From NCBI GenBank assembly GCA_013399695.1, contig VXAU01006141.1, forward strand, positions 1,066,593 through 1,130,592: a stretch of 64,000 nt of DNA. Direction: 5' to 3'. Shown piece by piece: positions 36,801 to 43,105 of this stretch (the stretch's first letter is position 1; every line of letters starts with the position of its first letter). The translations under genes were made by a program, and so were the position numbers. The stretch comes from Formicarius rufipectus (Eukaryota > Chordata > Aves > Passeriformes > Formicariidae). The notes beneath the pieces are model-generated. The model was not told the origin of the DNA. It worked only from the letters and a program-made list of their open reading frames with translations, and ran no database searches.

Positions 36801-38958
36801 GTCATCAGAAACTCAGTGCACATTTTTCATTTTTTTTCCCCATAATGTTTTATTTCCAGCCTGTTTTCAGGGCAAGAGAGCTACACTGTGTTTTGTCTAA
36901 AACAGAGTGATTACTGACACATGTTGTCATGCCTGCTCTCTGTACAGAAGTGTACTGATGGTAGAGCTGCTGTTGCATGAAGACATTGGCATTTTAATAC
37001 AAATAAGCAGTTTAGAGAGTGTGATGTAGATAACTAAGAAATTGTTCAATTCCAGCTATCCCAAGTTGCAATGCAGGCATATAAGGCAACTCAGTTTCAG
37101 TACTGGCTGTTCAGTTGTGTTGGGAAGGCATTCCAGGTTAAATAACAATTATGCACGTTGTCCCTATGCAGGAGTGATTTACATTCAGATATAAGGCTTG
37201 TAGCTGTCAGAAGCCTAGAGAAGTATTTTGTCATTGTATTGGTGGGGTACATTTTTGTGGCATTATCTAATCTTGTGTTTTACTGCTGAAGAGCTTTTAA
37301 AATGCTATGCTGTGTATAAATGGACAGTCTTTGGGGATAAAAGTCAGTCATCTTAAAAACTGTAAGTAAATAGTTGTTTTAGAGTAACTTAAGTTTACAA
37401 AAGGTGCTATTTAAATATTTCTCTCTCCTTTTAATGGATAGGTGAAACCATGTCAGCTGGTTGATTATTTACAGCAGAAGAAAACAGAAGGCTACACTAT
37501 TATTGGTGTGGAGCAGACAGCTAAAAGTTTTGATCTTACAGAATATTGCTTCCCAGAGAAGTCACTGTTATTGCTGGGGTAAGCACATACACTTTTTTCT
37601 AAATCTGCCTCTTGCAGTCCATCCCTTCCTCTGGTTAGTTTGGTCATATGAAAACCAAGTGACACCGGGAAAAGTGATTTTAGAATGGGACATGCTTACA
37701 GAAAAAGGGAGAGCATGGTTTTATGTGCTAAGGAGTAGGAGGTATTGATACCTACTCGTGAACGACCCGTCTCCTCATACTTAATAACCCGTCCATACAC
37801 TGTAACTACTTTTTATTATGGGTGAAAGTAGCAACAACATGGACCATATTTTTCCAGGTGTGATAGAGATAAAAGTAAACTGAAAGCTCCCTGTATATGT
37901 AGGCTGTGGTGAGCTCAGCAAGGAGGAGATTGTGTGTTTGCCCTGCTTGGTGAGGAGGGCTGGAGTGGAGAGGAAGTGTGCATAGCTGAGAGATGCTTTC
38001 AGAGTTAAGGATTGGGCATAAGATGTACAAGCAGAGGACAGGACAAGAAACAATCAGTTTCTACAAGCAGACAAGCTTCAGATGTGATATAAGGGGAGGG
38101 TACTTACAGCAATCTACAATAAAGCACTGACAAGTCAGAAAGCTACTGGCATTGCAGGGCTACTGAGACCAGCAGGAAAGGCCTGCCTATCTTTTTAGGA
38201 CAAAGTGAGCAGAAATACCTTTTTTTCAACTTTTTTATATGTAGCTTGTCTTCAGAATGTCATTCTCATGGTCACTTTGATCTCTTTTAATTAACAACAT
38301 AGTTTTAATTACTGGTAACCTTTGATATCTTCCAGTTTGCTCAGTTCTTAAAAGGCAAAACTTCCAGTTCAAGGCTTCAATGAGCTTTGACATTCCTTCA
38401 GCCAAACGTTAAAGTGAGCAGTTGCACTTCCCTGCTGTTCCAGCAGCTTCATGCCCTGGTCATTTCATCTATAGCTGGTCATTTTGCTATATATGGAGCT
38501 TAAAAATAAAAGCAAAGTCTTTATGTTGGGTGTTTAGCTATTACTGGAGCAGTGAACTGAAAATTGAGTGTCCCACCAGTTTTCCTATATCAAAGCTTAG
38601 TCAGGCCTCCCCATGTTTTCTTTTTATCTGTGATGTGTTCCTATTTTTTAAAAATCAATTTCTTGTCATCAGCTACACTGTAGGCAGATGCACTATTTGC
38701 AAAGGGTGTCTGGATGCCATTTTGACATTCAAATTTGCTGCTTTCTGGCATATTTGTCCTTTCTCAGACACAAGTTACTATTTCTTCTTTACTAGAAATG
38801 AACACGAAGGAATCCCAGCAAACCTGATTCACCATCTGGATGTCTGTGTGGAAATTCCTCAGCAGGGTATTATTCGGTCACTCAATGTTCATGTAAGCGG
38901 AGCTCTGCTGATCTGGGAGTACACAAGGCAACAAGTGATCAAGCAAAAACAAAAATAA
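5202..38958 (+). CDS. TARBP1: TARBP1, tRNA (guanosine-2'-O)-methyltransferase, 30 exons, 5'-truncated by assembly gap
   Basis: Family knowledge: TARBP1 is a large HEAT/ARM-repeat protein with a C-terminal SpoU-type SPOUT domain that 2'-O-methylates guanosine 18 in the D-loop of certain tRNAs, using S-adenosylmethionine; it was first described as a TAR RNA-binding protein. Seen here: 30 exons joined by consistent splice phases give 1384 residues without a stop. The SPOUT domain fills exons 27-30: motif 1 (NLGGLCRTSEIFGA) around residues 1240-1255, motif 2 (GNEHEGIP) at 1331-1338, and motif 3 (SLNV) at 1359-1362 in a GIIRSLNVHVSG context, so the SAM-binding knot looks intact. Exon coordinates are given in separate entries. 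Human TARBP1 is about 1621 residues, so roughly 240 N-terminal residues should lie in the gap. All introns are GT-AG except intron 25 (GC-AG). The ATG at 5245 is not taken as the start because the frame is open upstream into the gap. Confidence 0.96.
5539..5636 (+). CDS. TARBP1: TARBP1 exon 2
   Basis: Acceptor TCCGTTAG, donor CCAG|GTAGGA. Encodes SLFWWSAEKNEQ... to METLEGNQ, the expected segment after exon 1. Ends in phase 0. Confidence 0.92.
6497..6566 (+). CDS. TARBP1: TARBP1 exon 3
   Basis: Acceptor GCATTTCAG, donor AAAG|GTAAGA. Encodes IHVIKPVLPKLNSLYDRAVS. Ends in phase 1. Confidence 0.92.
7411..7559 (+). CDS. TARBP1: TARBP1 exon 4
   Basis: Acceptor TTTATAACAG, donor AGAG|GTAAGG. Encodes GCWLFHPSWLMCIYKRMFES and what follows. 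Ends in phase 0. Confidence 0.93.
7560..9222 (+). other. TARBP1 intron 4, with a GC-richer patch
   Basis: Canonical GTAAGG donor. About 7850-8450 is clearly richer in G+C than the rest of the intron and contains open frames on both strands (for example 8208-8705 on the minus strand). It could be an old inserted element: a reverse-strand AATAAA lies near 8695. I found no terminal repeats, tRNA primer site or known protein motif, so the origin is unknown. Confidence 0.5.
9223..9275 (+). CDS. TARBP1: TARBP1 exon 5
   Basis: Acceptor CTCTTATCAG, donor AGCAG|GTAAGC. Encodes FIIGPLMDALSESSLYS. At 53 nt this is the shortest exon of the gene. Ends in phase 2. Confidence 0.92.
9914..10011 (+). CDS. 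TARBP1: TARBP1 exon 6
   Basis: Acceptor ACCCAACAG, donor AAAAG|GTATGT. Encodes RTPGQLIGACPPLGVRLQKF through LLPEEEK. Ends in phase 1. Confidence 0.92.
10012..11038 (+). other. TARBP1 intron 6
   Basis: Ordinary intron. A T-tract ends in one undetermined base (N at 10054), a sequencing ambiguity. Nothing else is recognised. Confidence 0.7.
11039..11174 (+). CDS. TARBP1: TARBP1 exon 7
   Basis: Acceptor TTATTTTAAG, donor CTAAG|GTAAAA. Encodes SFLLKFIQKMTSRHWCAVPI and on to LGAEGLHAL. The frame is only open when entered from exon 6 in phase 1. Ends in phase 2. Confidence 0.91.
12172..12268 (+). CDS. TARBP1: TARBP1 exon 8
   Basis: Acceptor TCTTCCCAG, donor TGTG|GTGAGT. Encodes DVLQCTMITHQILLRGAAQC through MHLTDV, one of the best conserved parts of the helical-repeat region. 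Ends in phase 0. Confidence 0.93.
13118..13207 (+). CDS. TARBP1: TARBP1 exon 9
   Basis: Acceptor TTTCTTCAG, donor GGAG|GTGAGA. Thirty codons, EGVSLPEVSSFLLSLRPEES to LLWME. Phase 0 at both ends. Confidence 0.91.
13890..14019 (+). CDS. TARBP1: TARBP1 exon 10
   Basis: Acceptor TTAATTTAG, donor GAAA|GTAAGT. Encodes LCSWLQVNDTCFRKSDPEDQ to KTAAPE, a weakly conserved segment. Ends in phase 1. Confidence 0.88.
15819..15915 (+). CDS. TARBP1: TARBP1 exon 11
   Basis: Acceptor CTCTAATCAG, donor TACAG|GTAAGT. Encodes ENCFMPDWFEAKLVATMILL to EQMKNKY. Ends in phase 2. Confidence 0.92.
16209..16384 (+). CDS. TARBP1: TARBP1 exon 12
   Basis: Acceptor TTTTGTGTAG, donor GATG|GTTAGT. Encodes LNPLLDVLMKLGSNAYIPTL and LQLLLKLLQTRSLK. 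Ends in phase 1; followed by a 3-kb intron. Confidence 0.92.
16385..19378 (+). other. TARBP1 intron 12
   Basis: Three-kilobase intron with GTTAGT donor. Contains an A/C-rich low-complexity tract at 18903-18950. No gene or identifiable mobile element seen. Confidence 0.7.
19379..19476 (+). CDS. TARBP1: TARBP1 exon 13
   Basis: Acceptor CTCTACACAG, donor CACT|GTAAAT. Encodes the ...ILDFVLRQLTTDELST segment. Joining to exon 14 restores the expected ST-VGDLDRC junction, which fixes the donor. Ends in phase 0. Confidence 0.9.
20659..20820 (+). CDS. TARBP1: TARBP1 exon 14
   Basis: Acceptor TCATTTTAG, donor AAAAG|GTAATT. Fifty-four codons starting VGDLDRCDLYLALIAEIVHL. Phase 0 at both ends. Confidence 0.91.
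20821..22394 (+). other. TARBP1 intron 14, AT-rich
   Basis: Very AT-rich, especially 20821-21300, with many TAATA-type words and few C or G. No coding sequence or repeat family recognised. Confidence 0.7.
22395..22588 (+). CDS. TARBP1: TARBP1 exon 15
   Basis: Acceptor TTTACTTAG, donor ACTGG|GTACGT. Encodes RVASMASLAAVCEIMDQKLE and a diverged tail. Ends in phase 2. Confidence 0.9.
22765..23170 (-). repeat. Old CR1-type LINE relic in TARBP1 intron 15
   Basis: ATGGATCAGACCAAAGGTCC at 22778 matches the remembered 3' end of old amniote CR1-like elements in reverse orientation. CATGAGCTTGTCCAGTCTCC at 23110 fits a more internal part of the same kind of element. Heavily diverged; the middle is not recognised. 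Confidence 0.55.
23261..23516 (+). CDS. TARBP1: TARBP1 exon 16
   Basis: Acceptor TTTCTTACAG, donor CCCAAG|GTAAAA. Largest complete exon (256 nt). Encodes SQGWGKIVARYIHDQWICVH and LPSDQVLPVFDCMKVLVPK. Ends in phase 0. Confidence 0.94.
23600..23788 (+). CDS. TARBP1: TARBP1 exon 17
   Basis: Acceptor TATTTTCAG, donor AGAG|GTCAGT. Sixty-three codons with LLESSESLCIEAFDLAWKIT and KGQAYAKIKE. Phase 0 at both ends. Confidence 0.93.
23789..26968 (+). other. TARBP1 intron 17
   Basis: Largest intron in the window's part of TARBP1 (3.2 kb), with a GTCAGT donor. Holds a T/G low-complexity tract (24455-24595). No exon-like or RNA-gene-like sequence was recognised in the rest. Confidence 0.7.
24455..24595. 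repeat. T-rich (TTTTG)-type low-complexity tract
   Basis: About 140 bases of T with interspersed G, including TG repeats at 24459-24468 and many TTTTTG units, ending in a CT-rich stretch. On the opposite strand this is A/C-rich. Confidence 0.85.
26969..27168 (+). CDS. TARBP1: TARBP1 exon 18
   Basis: Acceptor CTTCTTTTCAG, donor CAAAG|GTATAA. Encodes KTGVFNVVLSHCCQSWIFPT and EACVFGPVFRRDQ. Ends in phase 2. Confidence 0.93.
27308..27379 (+). CDS. TARBP1: TARBP1 exon 19
   Basis: Acceptor CCTCTGTGAAG, donor GAAAG|GTAATA. Encodes LVQDVHAFVENLGEKCAANV. The intron before it is only 139 bp. Ends in phase 2. Confidence 0.92.
27480..27545 (-). repeat. Short CR1 3' end in TARBP1 intron 19
   Basis: TCATAGAATGATAGACTATC followed by CCAAGTTGGAAGGGACCCAT is the reverse complement of the extreme CR1 3' terminus. 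Only about 65 bases remain. Confidence 0.8.
27888..28008 (+). CDS. TARBP1: TARBP1 exon 20
   Basis: Acceptor ATTTTACAG, donor ATAAA|GTAAAA. Encodes NRDDHYVRVCAIKFLCLLDG to LLDK. Ends in phase 0. Confidence 0.93.
28009..29390 (+). other. TARBP1 intron 20
   Basis: AT-rich intron of 1.4 kb, GTAAAA donor. Nothing recognisable inside. Confidence 0.7.
29391..29501 (+). CDS. TARBP1: TARBP1 exon 21
   Basis: Acceptor TTGCTTGTAG, donor ACCAG|GTATTG. Encodes RTRYYANSLQHRIKNRLWQT to LPKLNQ. Phase 0 at both ends. Confidence 0.92.
30000..30149 (+). CDS. TARBP1: TARBP1 exon 22
   Basis: Acceptor TTTTCTCAG, donor GCTAT|GTAAGT. Encodes VFQAGFSNNQASVKYFIEWI and FLNKFWDCFCY. Phase 0 at both ends. Confidence 0.94.
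30150..31798 (+). other. TARBP1 intron 22
   Basis: Ordinary 1.6-kb intron with GTAAGT donor. Nothing recognisable inside. Confidence 0.7.
31799..31885 (+). CDS. TARBP1: TARBP1 exon 23
   Basis: Acceptor CTGCTTTAG, donor GAGAAG|GTAAAT. Encodes LKTSICTFLSVLSHFDVILQ. Phase 0 at both ends. Confidence 0.92.
31945..32032. repeat. A/C-rich (CAAA)n-type tract in TARBP1 intron 23
   Basis: Mixed AAAC/CAAA units with a run of eight C at 31971-31978. Similar in composition to the complement of the T/G tracts at 24455 and 49467. Confidence 0.85.
32549..32745 (+). CDS. TARBP1: TARBP1 exon 24
   Basis: Acceptor TTTTTTTTAG, donor CAGG|GTTAGT. Encodes [20 protein letters not shown] and LTPVIESSLQQVENMHG. Ends in phase 2. 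Confidence 0.94.
33289..33370 (+). CDS. TARBP1: TARBP1 exon 25 (followed by a GC donor)
   Basis: Acceptor CAACTGCAG. Encodes NARRNWQRIQDHFFFATFHP to DYSLE. The only position that keeps the frame and the expected junction with exon 26 (SLE-TIFY) is CTAGAG|GCAAGT, a GC splice donor at 33371. Ends in phase 0. Confidence 0.92.
33371..34762 (+). other. TARBP1 intron 25, GC-AG type, with tetranucleotide microsatellite
   Basis: Begins GCAAGT and ends TTGCAG. The GC donor is preceded by AGAG, the strong exon-side consensus expected for GC-AG introns. Contains the (ATCT)n array. Confidence 0.9.
33758..33862. repeat. (ATCT)n microsatellite
   Basis: About 25 tetranucleotide units, starting with two ATCC variants and with one ATC interruption near 33787-33789. 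Long and nearly pure, so likely length-polymorphic. Confidence 0.97.
34763..34934 (+). CDS. TARBP1: TARBP1 exon 26
   Basis: Acceptor TACATTGCAG, donor CATGG|GTAAAA. Encodes TIFYTLPRLSELAEDEWISL and LKPSDWSQQDM. Ends in phase 1. Confidence 0.94.
35128..35319 (+). CDS. TARBP1: TARBP1 exon 27 (start of SPOUT domain)
   Basis: Acceptor GTTTTTACAG, donor AGGAG|GTAAGA. Encodes EWTDVQKKIIPWK and then SRLIVVASLIDKPTNLGG, the entry into SPOUT motif 1. Ends in phase 1. Confidence 0.95.
36249..36373 (+). CDS. TARBP1: TARBP1 exon 28 (SPOUT domain)
   Basis: Acceptor TTTTTGTAG, donor GTTGAG|GTGAAT. Encodes GLCRTSEIFGASSLVVGSLH; the conserved Arg of motif 1 is present. Ends in phase 0. Confidence 0.95.
37442..37578 (+). 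CDS. TARBP1: TARBP1 exon 29 (SPOUT domain)
   Basis: Acceptor AATGGATAG, donor GCTGG|GTAAGC. Encodes QQKKTEGYTIIGVEQTAKSF to KSLLLL, leading into the knot. Ends in phase 2. Confidence 0.95.
38796..38958 (+). CDS. TARBP1: TARBP1 exon 30 (terminal; SPOUT knot and stop)
   Basis: Acceptor CTTTACTAG. Encodes GNEHEGIPANLIHHLDVCVE then IPQQGIIRSLNVHVSGALLI and a Lys/Gln-rich tail; stop TAA at 38956-38958. Carries SPOUT motifs 2 and 3, which bind SAM and form the trefoil knot. Confidence 0.96.
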
Positions 38959-39175
38959 CTGCCAAGAGTCTCGTGCCTTATAGAACAGCTGGGTGGCTTC
39001 CTATGGTGCTACAACATGAAATTCTGAATAGATGAGATACAAACTCAGGGTGAATGAGGATTCTTAACTTTTGCATGTTTTGTTCTCTGTAGTGTTCAGA
39101 GTGACTTTTAAATGCCTTAATACTTTACCTCCTTAAATTGTTGCATTGGAAATAAATGCTATTTATATTGCATGG
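38959..39175 (+). other. TARBP1: TARBP1 3' UTR
   Basis: AT-rich sequence after the stop, with the first canonical poly(A) hexamer at 39151 and a TG-rich stretch just after it (39172-39190). The UTR would be only about 215 bases. The end is inferred from the hexamer, not from a transcript. Confidence 0.65.
39151..39156 (+). terminator. AATAAA poly(A) signal of TARBP1
   Basis: Exact AATAAA about 195 bases after the stop, followed by ATGGGGTGTCTATGTGTTTT, a typical GU/U-rich downstream element. Confidence 0.75.
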
Positions 39176-39835
39176 GGTGTCTATGTGTTTTTTCTACTAT
39201 TAGAACATCAGCACAGTACTGTGAACAATCCCAAACTCAAAACCACAGGATTTTTACTGCAGTTCCTCCAATTGTGTTGACTATGCTTTAAATTAAAGTG
39301 GTGCCTTTAGCCAGAGGTTGAAGAAATAATCTTTAATGATTCCAGCATCTAGATACACTGGATTATGTAATTTTTGGAAAGTAACTTCACTTACCTAACT
39401 ACAGTAAATGCTGCCTCATGTTTACATGACTTCCACAGTCAAGTTTGTTAATCTTGCTGTAAATTCTATCTTTAAATGGAGCTGTATTGGTAAGGTAATT
39501 AAATTATACACAAGACCCTAATATGAAAATCATGATGAGTAACTGGCATATTTCTAGCAGAGATACTGATTGAAAAACTATCATTAATGTAAAAATTCCT
39601 ATTGCTTATAAAAAGTAAACATGCTCAAAATAGGTAGATTACAGATCATGTGCACAGGATGCATTAGGTCTTACAGTAGGTGCTGTTATATAAATCGATG
39701 TCTGACTTAGACTGTATTTTTAAATACTCTGAAATACTTGGTAAACAACAAATTGCATTATACCACCACCTCCTTTTGACAAGAAATGGAAGTTGGAATA
39801 GACATTTTTTTTAAAGCTGGCTTAAAAAGCTGGCT
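39176..39835. other. Convergent spacer between TARBP1 and COA6
   Basis: About 650 bases of AT-rich DNA between the inferred 3' ends of the two genes. No gene seen. The two transcripts could overlap if either uses a later poly(A) site. Confidence 0.6.
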
Positions 39836-40143
39836 CATTTACTAAAAAAGAATTTTATTTTCTCTTTAGAATATGTACATTGCAGTATTAAATAATCATT
39901 TATTCCTGTGAAACAGTTTTATCCATTATCCATTCAAACCCTTAGATTTGTGAGCAACCCTGCACCACAAGCTGTACACGACCATCTTCTTTCAGCAGAC
40001 ACGTGAGACCTGGCAACAAGAACAGCAGTGTGCGTTTCAGGGAGTCAGGTTACCAGTTCTTGTGCCCAAGCAGCTCCTGTCACTTTCTCTTGATTCTTCC
40101 TTCTGTATTTACTTTCACTTGATTAATTTTGAAAGCAGTGTAC
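39835..40143 (-). other. COA6: COA6 3' UTR
   Basis: Sequence between the TAG and the reverse-strand poly(A) hexamers at 39899-39904 and 39854-39859. End inferred only. Confidence 0.55.
39854..39859 (-). terminator. AATAAA poly(A) signal, probable for COA6
   Basis: AATAAA on the minus strand (TTTATT on plus). A second copy lies at 39899-39904; either could be used. Confidence 0.55.
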
Positions 40144-40239
40144 CTAAGACTTTCCGGCAGCTTCTGGGGGAACATACCCTTCTGTTTCAAGCTTTTTTTT
40201 ATATTTTAAGAAGTCTCTTCTTTTGTCAAAATGTTTCAC
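40144..40239 (-). CDS. COA6: COA6 exon 2 (terminal)
   Basis: Acceptor CAAACAG before 40239, then VKHFDKRRDFLKYKKKLETE, a diverged tail ending in AAGKS, and stop TAG at 40144-40146. Fits the human IKYFDKRRDYLKFKEKF segment. Confidence 0.93.
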   Translation of the reverse strand: MKHFDKRRDFLKYKKKLETEGYVPPEAAGKS

Positions 40240-41458
40240 CTGTTTGAAAAGAGAAAAGATGTTCATCAGAAGAAACTAGCAGAGGAAGGGGTTTTGTGTA
40301 TCATAAGACTGTGGAATTATCAGTGAACTTGAGAATTTCACTACAGTACTTAGAAGTTACTTCCTCTGCTAAAATAGAAGACTAAAGTATGGCATATTTG
40401 GTTTTTGTTTTGTAGGGGTTTTTTTTAACCCTTTTGAAAGTGAACTGAAACACAGAAACTGAAGTTCACCCTCCCGTTACTTCATGATGTAGTAAAAGCA
40501 GTCTACTGCATTTCTCTTTTCACTGCTACGAACAAAGATTATTTATGATGCAAAGGTAAGTCCAGCACCTTTTCTGTGGCACTGCAGACCCATAACCTCT
40601 GCATTCACTGCCTAGAGCCGCTGATGTGCATACTGCAAAGCACTACTGCTGAGACCACCATCTAACTAGAGATGACATACACTTTGAACACTGCAGTTCT
40701 GCTGTAAGTCAGTGCAGCAACTGTGAAGGTACTTGAATTTTTAACTGACTTAACCAGCTGCAACAGGAACCATTCAGCCTCTCCAGTATTACTGTTACTA
40801 AAGGGGAAGGCCTTTTAAAAAAAGAATTATTACAAAAAAGCACAATGTGAGCGAGTTACATGTAGACGGGTGGCTTACTGTGACATGCTGTATGAAAAAG
40901 CAGCGTATGTTTACATTAACATGTATTTCTGTGCACGAGAAGGAATGAGATGCCAATCTCAAGATGCCACACGACTGCAAGCCCTGCCTGCCAGCTCCTT
41001 TCCACACAGGCCTCTACTCTTTACTAACAGTAATTTACAAGACCTTCGAAAAGCCGTCGCGTATCTTTCAAAACTTTTTAATTAAAACAATAAGCCTGCA
41101 CGCTTGTACAGCCGTGCATTTATCTGAAAGTTCCCCTTTTTATTATATACGTTGCTTGTCACCGTTCCCGGGCTCAGGAGCTTTCACTCCCCAACAACGC
41201 AAACCAAGTCAGGCCTGGCAAGGCTGCAGGGCTATCCAGGGGGAGCCGGAAGGCCCCGGGAGCCGGAGCTGGCACCCCGGGCGAGGCAGCCGTGCCTCGG
41301 TGCGCGGTGCTCACCCACTGCTGCGGGCAGCGCGCCTCGAAGGCCCGCCGCAGCTTCTCGCACTTGGCCGCATCATCCGCGTGGCTGTCCAGGCACTGCC
41401 AGAACTCGTCCCGGGCCCCCCAACACGCCGTCCTCTCCTGCCTCGTCGGCGCCGCCAT
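40144..41458 (-). CDS. COA6: COA6, cytochrome c oxidase assembly factor 6 (complete, 79 aa, 2 exons)
   Basis: Family knowledge: COA6 is a small soluble protein of the mitochondrial intermembrane space. It works with SCO1/SCO2 in delivering copper to the CuA site of COX2 in complex IV, and is held in a helical hairpin by two disulfides. Seen here: exon 1 (41315-41458) encodes 48 residues and exon 2 (40144-40239) encodes 31 plus TAG. The twin Cys motif is complete: C12-x9-C22 and C33-x10-C44, in CWGARDEFWQC and CEKLRRAFEARC. Length equals the 79-residue human form. The ATG at 41458 has G at -3 and +4. The frame is open upstream for 59 more codons to an ATG at 41635, so a longer form is possible. 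Exon 2 was found by its VKHFDKRRDFLKYKKK segment behind a CAG acceptor. Confidence 0.95.
40240..41314 (-). other. COA6 intron
   Basis: One intron of 1075 bases, GT-AG. Its 5' part (41170-41314) still belongs to the CpG island. No other feature seen. Confidence 0.85.
41315..41458 (-). CDS. COA6: COA6 exon 1
   Basis: MAAPTRQERTACWGARDEFW through CPQQW. Donor CAGTGG|GTGAGC at 41314-41313. Ends in phase 0. Contains all four disulfide cysteines. Confidence 0.95.
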
Positions 41459-41532
41459 CCCGGCCGCACACCTGCGACACAGCACACCGCGGCTGCCCCA
41501 GCGCGCCTCGCCCCTCCCGGCGGAGCCCTCCA

Positions 41533-41624
41533 CGCCCTGCCCACGGCCGCGGGGGAAGCGGTGCCCTCTCCGCCCTGCCCACGGCCGCGGGGGAAGCGGT
41601 GCCCTCTCCGCCCTGCCCACGGCC
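41533..41624. repeat. 38-bp GC-rich tandem repeat, 2.4 copies
   Basis: Units start at 41533, 41571 and 41609. The first two are identical over all 38 bases and the third matches for 16. It lies 75-166 bases upstream of the COA6 ATG, within the in-frame open extension. Confidence 0.95.
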
Positions 41625-41754
41625 ACACGCCCCACGCGGTGCCGCCGCCGCCCCGCTCGCTCACCCGCCCGCGAAGGTCACGCTCCGGAAGCGGTCCCGG
41701 CGCTTCCCCCGCGCGCGGGCGTGGCTCCGGCGCGATGGGCGGGTCTGGGGGTGT

Positions 41755-41935
41755 CCCGCGGTTCCCAGTGGTGTGCCCCGTGTCCCGGCTATCCCGGTAT
41801 ACCTGATGGTGTCCCAGTGGTGTCCCGGTTACCCGGTGGTGTCCCTGCTATCCTGGTGTCCCGCTGTCCCGGTGGTATTCCCGGTGTCCCCGCTCTCCCA
41901 GTGTCTCTGGTGTTGTCCCGCTGTCCTGCCTAGCC
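41755..41935. repeat. Degenerate GGTGTCCC-type minisatellite
   Basis: Many imperfect copies of a roughly 9-15 bp word around GTGTCCCGG/GTGTCCCTG, with TATCCCGGT and TTACCCGGT variants. Lies at the outer edge of the COA6 CpG island. Confidence 0.8.
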
Positions 41936-43017
41936 CGGCGGGGCCGCCGCTGCCGCTTCCCACGTCCTCCCACCCACAGCTGTCCTGGCCGCGTCTGGGA
42001 TGCTGTGTCGTCTCTCGGTGGCGAAAGACATTTGGAAGGGTCCCTTGCCGTGGCATGCTTTTCGGTGCTTAACTTCTTCTCCGTGTTACATGCTCTCTTC
42101 TCTACTGCACAATAAACAGCAGTTCTGATGAATTCTGTACAGTGCTTTGGAGCATAATCTGTTCCAAAAAATGAAGTGTCTCTGCTTTCCTTCTGAGGCA
42201 TAAGAAAGCCAGTTGGATAATATCATCGTGTAAAATGTTTGGGGCCAGGACCGGTTTCCATCTGGTGTTTATAAAGCCCTAGGAGCTGGAACTCAAGTAA
42301 GCAGTAATGCTGACCAATGACACGCAGTCTGGACTACTTCAGGTCATAGTTAATGAATTAATTTAATGAATTAGGGAAAAAAATCTGAGAGCACTTACAG
42401 CACTGTAAATTTGTCACCGTTTAAATAGCATAACAGTAAGGTAGTGGCTGGATGGAAGGCTGATAATGGTAGCATATACACATCATGCATTTTTGGTAGT
42501 TTTCCTTACAGCATGATTCCTTCCTGAGAGAGACCTGGTCCACTGATTTCTTTCAGTAAGCTCCTTAAACAAATTACTCTGAAGAGTTTTCTTGGAATGG
42601 ACTGAGTCAAGCTGATAATAAAAACAAGAACTGGTTTAGGTCAGTGGAATTAAAATGCACCTGTAGTCAGCATGGTAAAACAACAGCAGAAGCCTGGGGA
42701 TGGCCGGATGGGTACCTGGTGGGCTCAGCCTGGCAGCAGCTTCAAGCCCAAAACATGCAGTGATGGTAGGGGTCATCCATGAGTAAAGTGTTTCATTATT
42801 TCATCTGGGACATAGTGACATTTTCTCATGGCAGCTCTTGTAAGCCAAAGAATTGGTAGTTTCCTTTTGTGATCATCCACCTGGAAATGTGGAACAGTTT
42901 TGTAGTTTTGAAAGCTATAGTGCATGTTCCTGTAGTAATGGTCTGAAGTTTTGGGAAGGGTGACATTTTGGCAGCAGTGAAGAGCCTAACTCCACGTGGT
43001 GCTGAGCCCCTCGCAGC

Positions 43018-43105
43018 TCCCAGACTGCCTGGCAACTTTATGGGGAGTTTTTCCTGGCAGGTCCCAGGCTGTCCAGCAGCTTTACTGGGAGTTTGCTGAT
43101 AGCTG
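43018..43105. repeat. 44-bp imperfect tandem duplication
   Basis: TCCCAGACTGCCTGGCAACT at 43018 recurs as TCCCAGGCTGTCCAGCAGCT at 43062, each followed by TTA-TGGGAGTTT-like sequence. It sits in a GC-richer patch with several CG dinucleotides within AT-rich DNA. Confidence 0.75.

Larger units (their letters stand above)
35320..38795 (+). other. TARBP1 introns 27, 28 and 29
   Basis: Introns 35320-36248, 36374-37441 and 37579-38795, separated by exons 28 and 29. Ordinary intronic sequence. Open frames such as 37781-38053 (minus strand) have no supporting context. The frame of exon 30 is open leftwards to 38422 through intron 29, but without a start context or family match. Confidence 0.65.
41175..41750. 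promoter_or_regulatory. CpG island over COA6 exon 1 and promoter
   Basis: Very high G+C with frequent CG dinucleotides. It covers the start of the intron, exon 1 and about 290 bases upstream of the ATG, including the 38-bp repeats. No TATA box seen near the start, which fits a housekeeping mitochondrial gene. Confidence 0.75.

Noticed and set aside
41152..42072. Open frames of 210-306 codons on the plus strand over the COA6 promoter
   Set aside because: GC-rich DNA lacks stop codons in all frames. The peptides are Pro/Arg/Ala-rich with no motif, and COA6 exon 1 on the opposite strand explains the conservation-like pattern.
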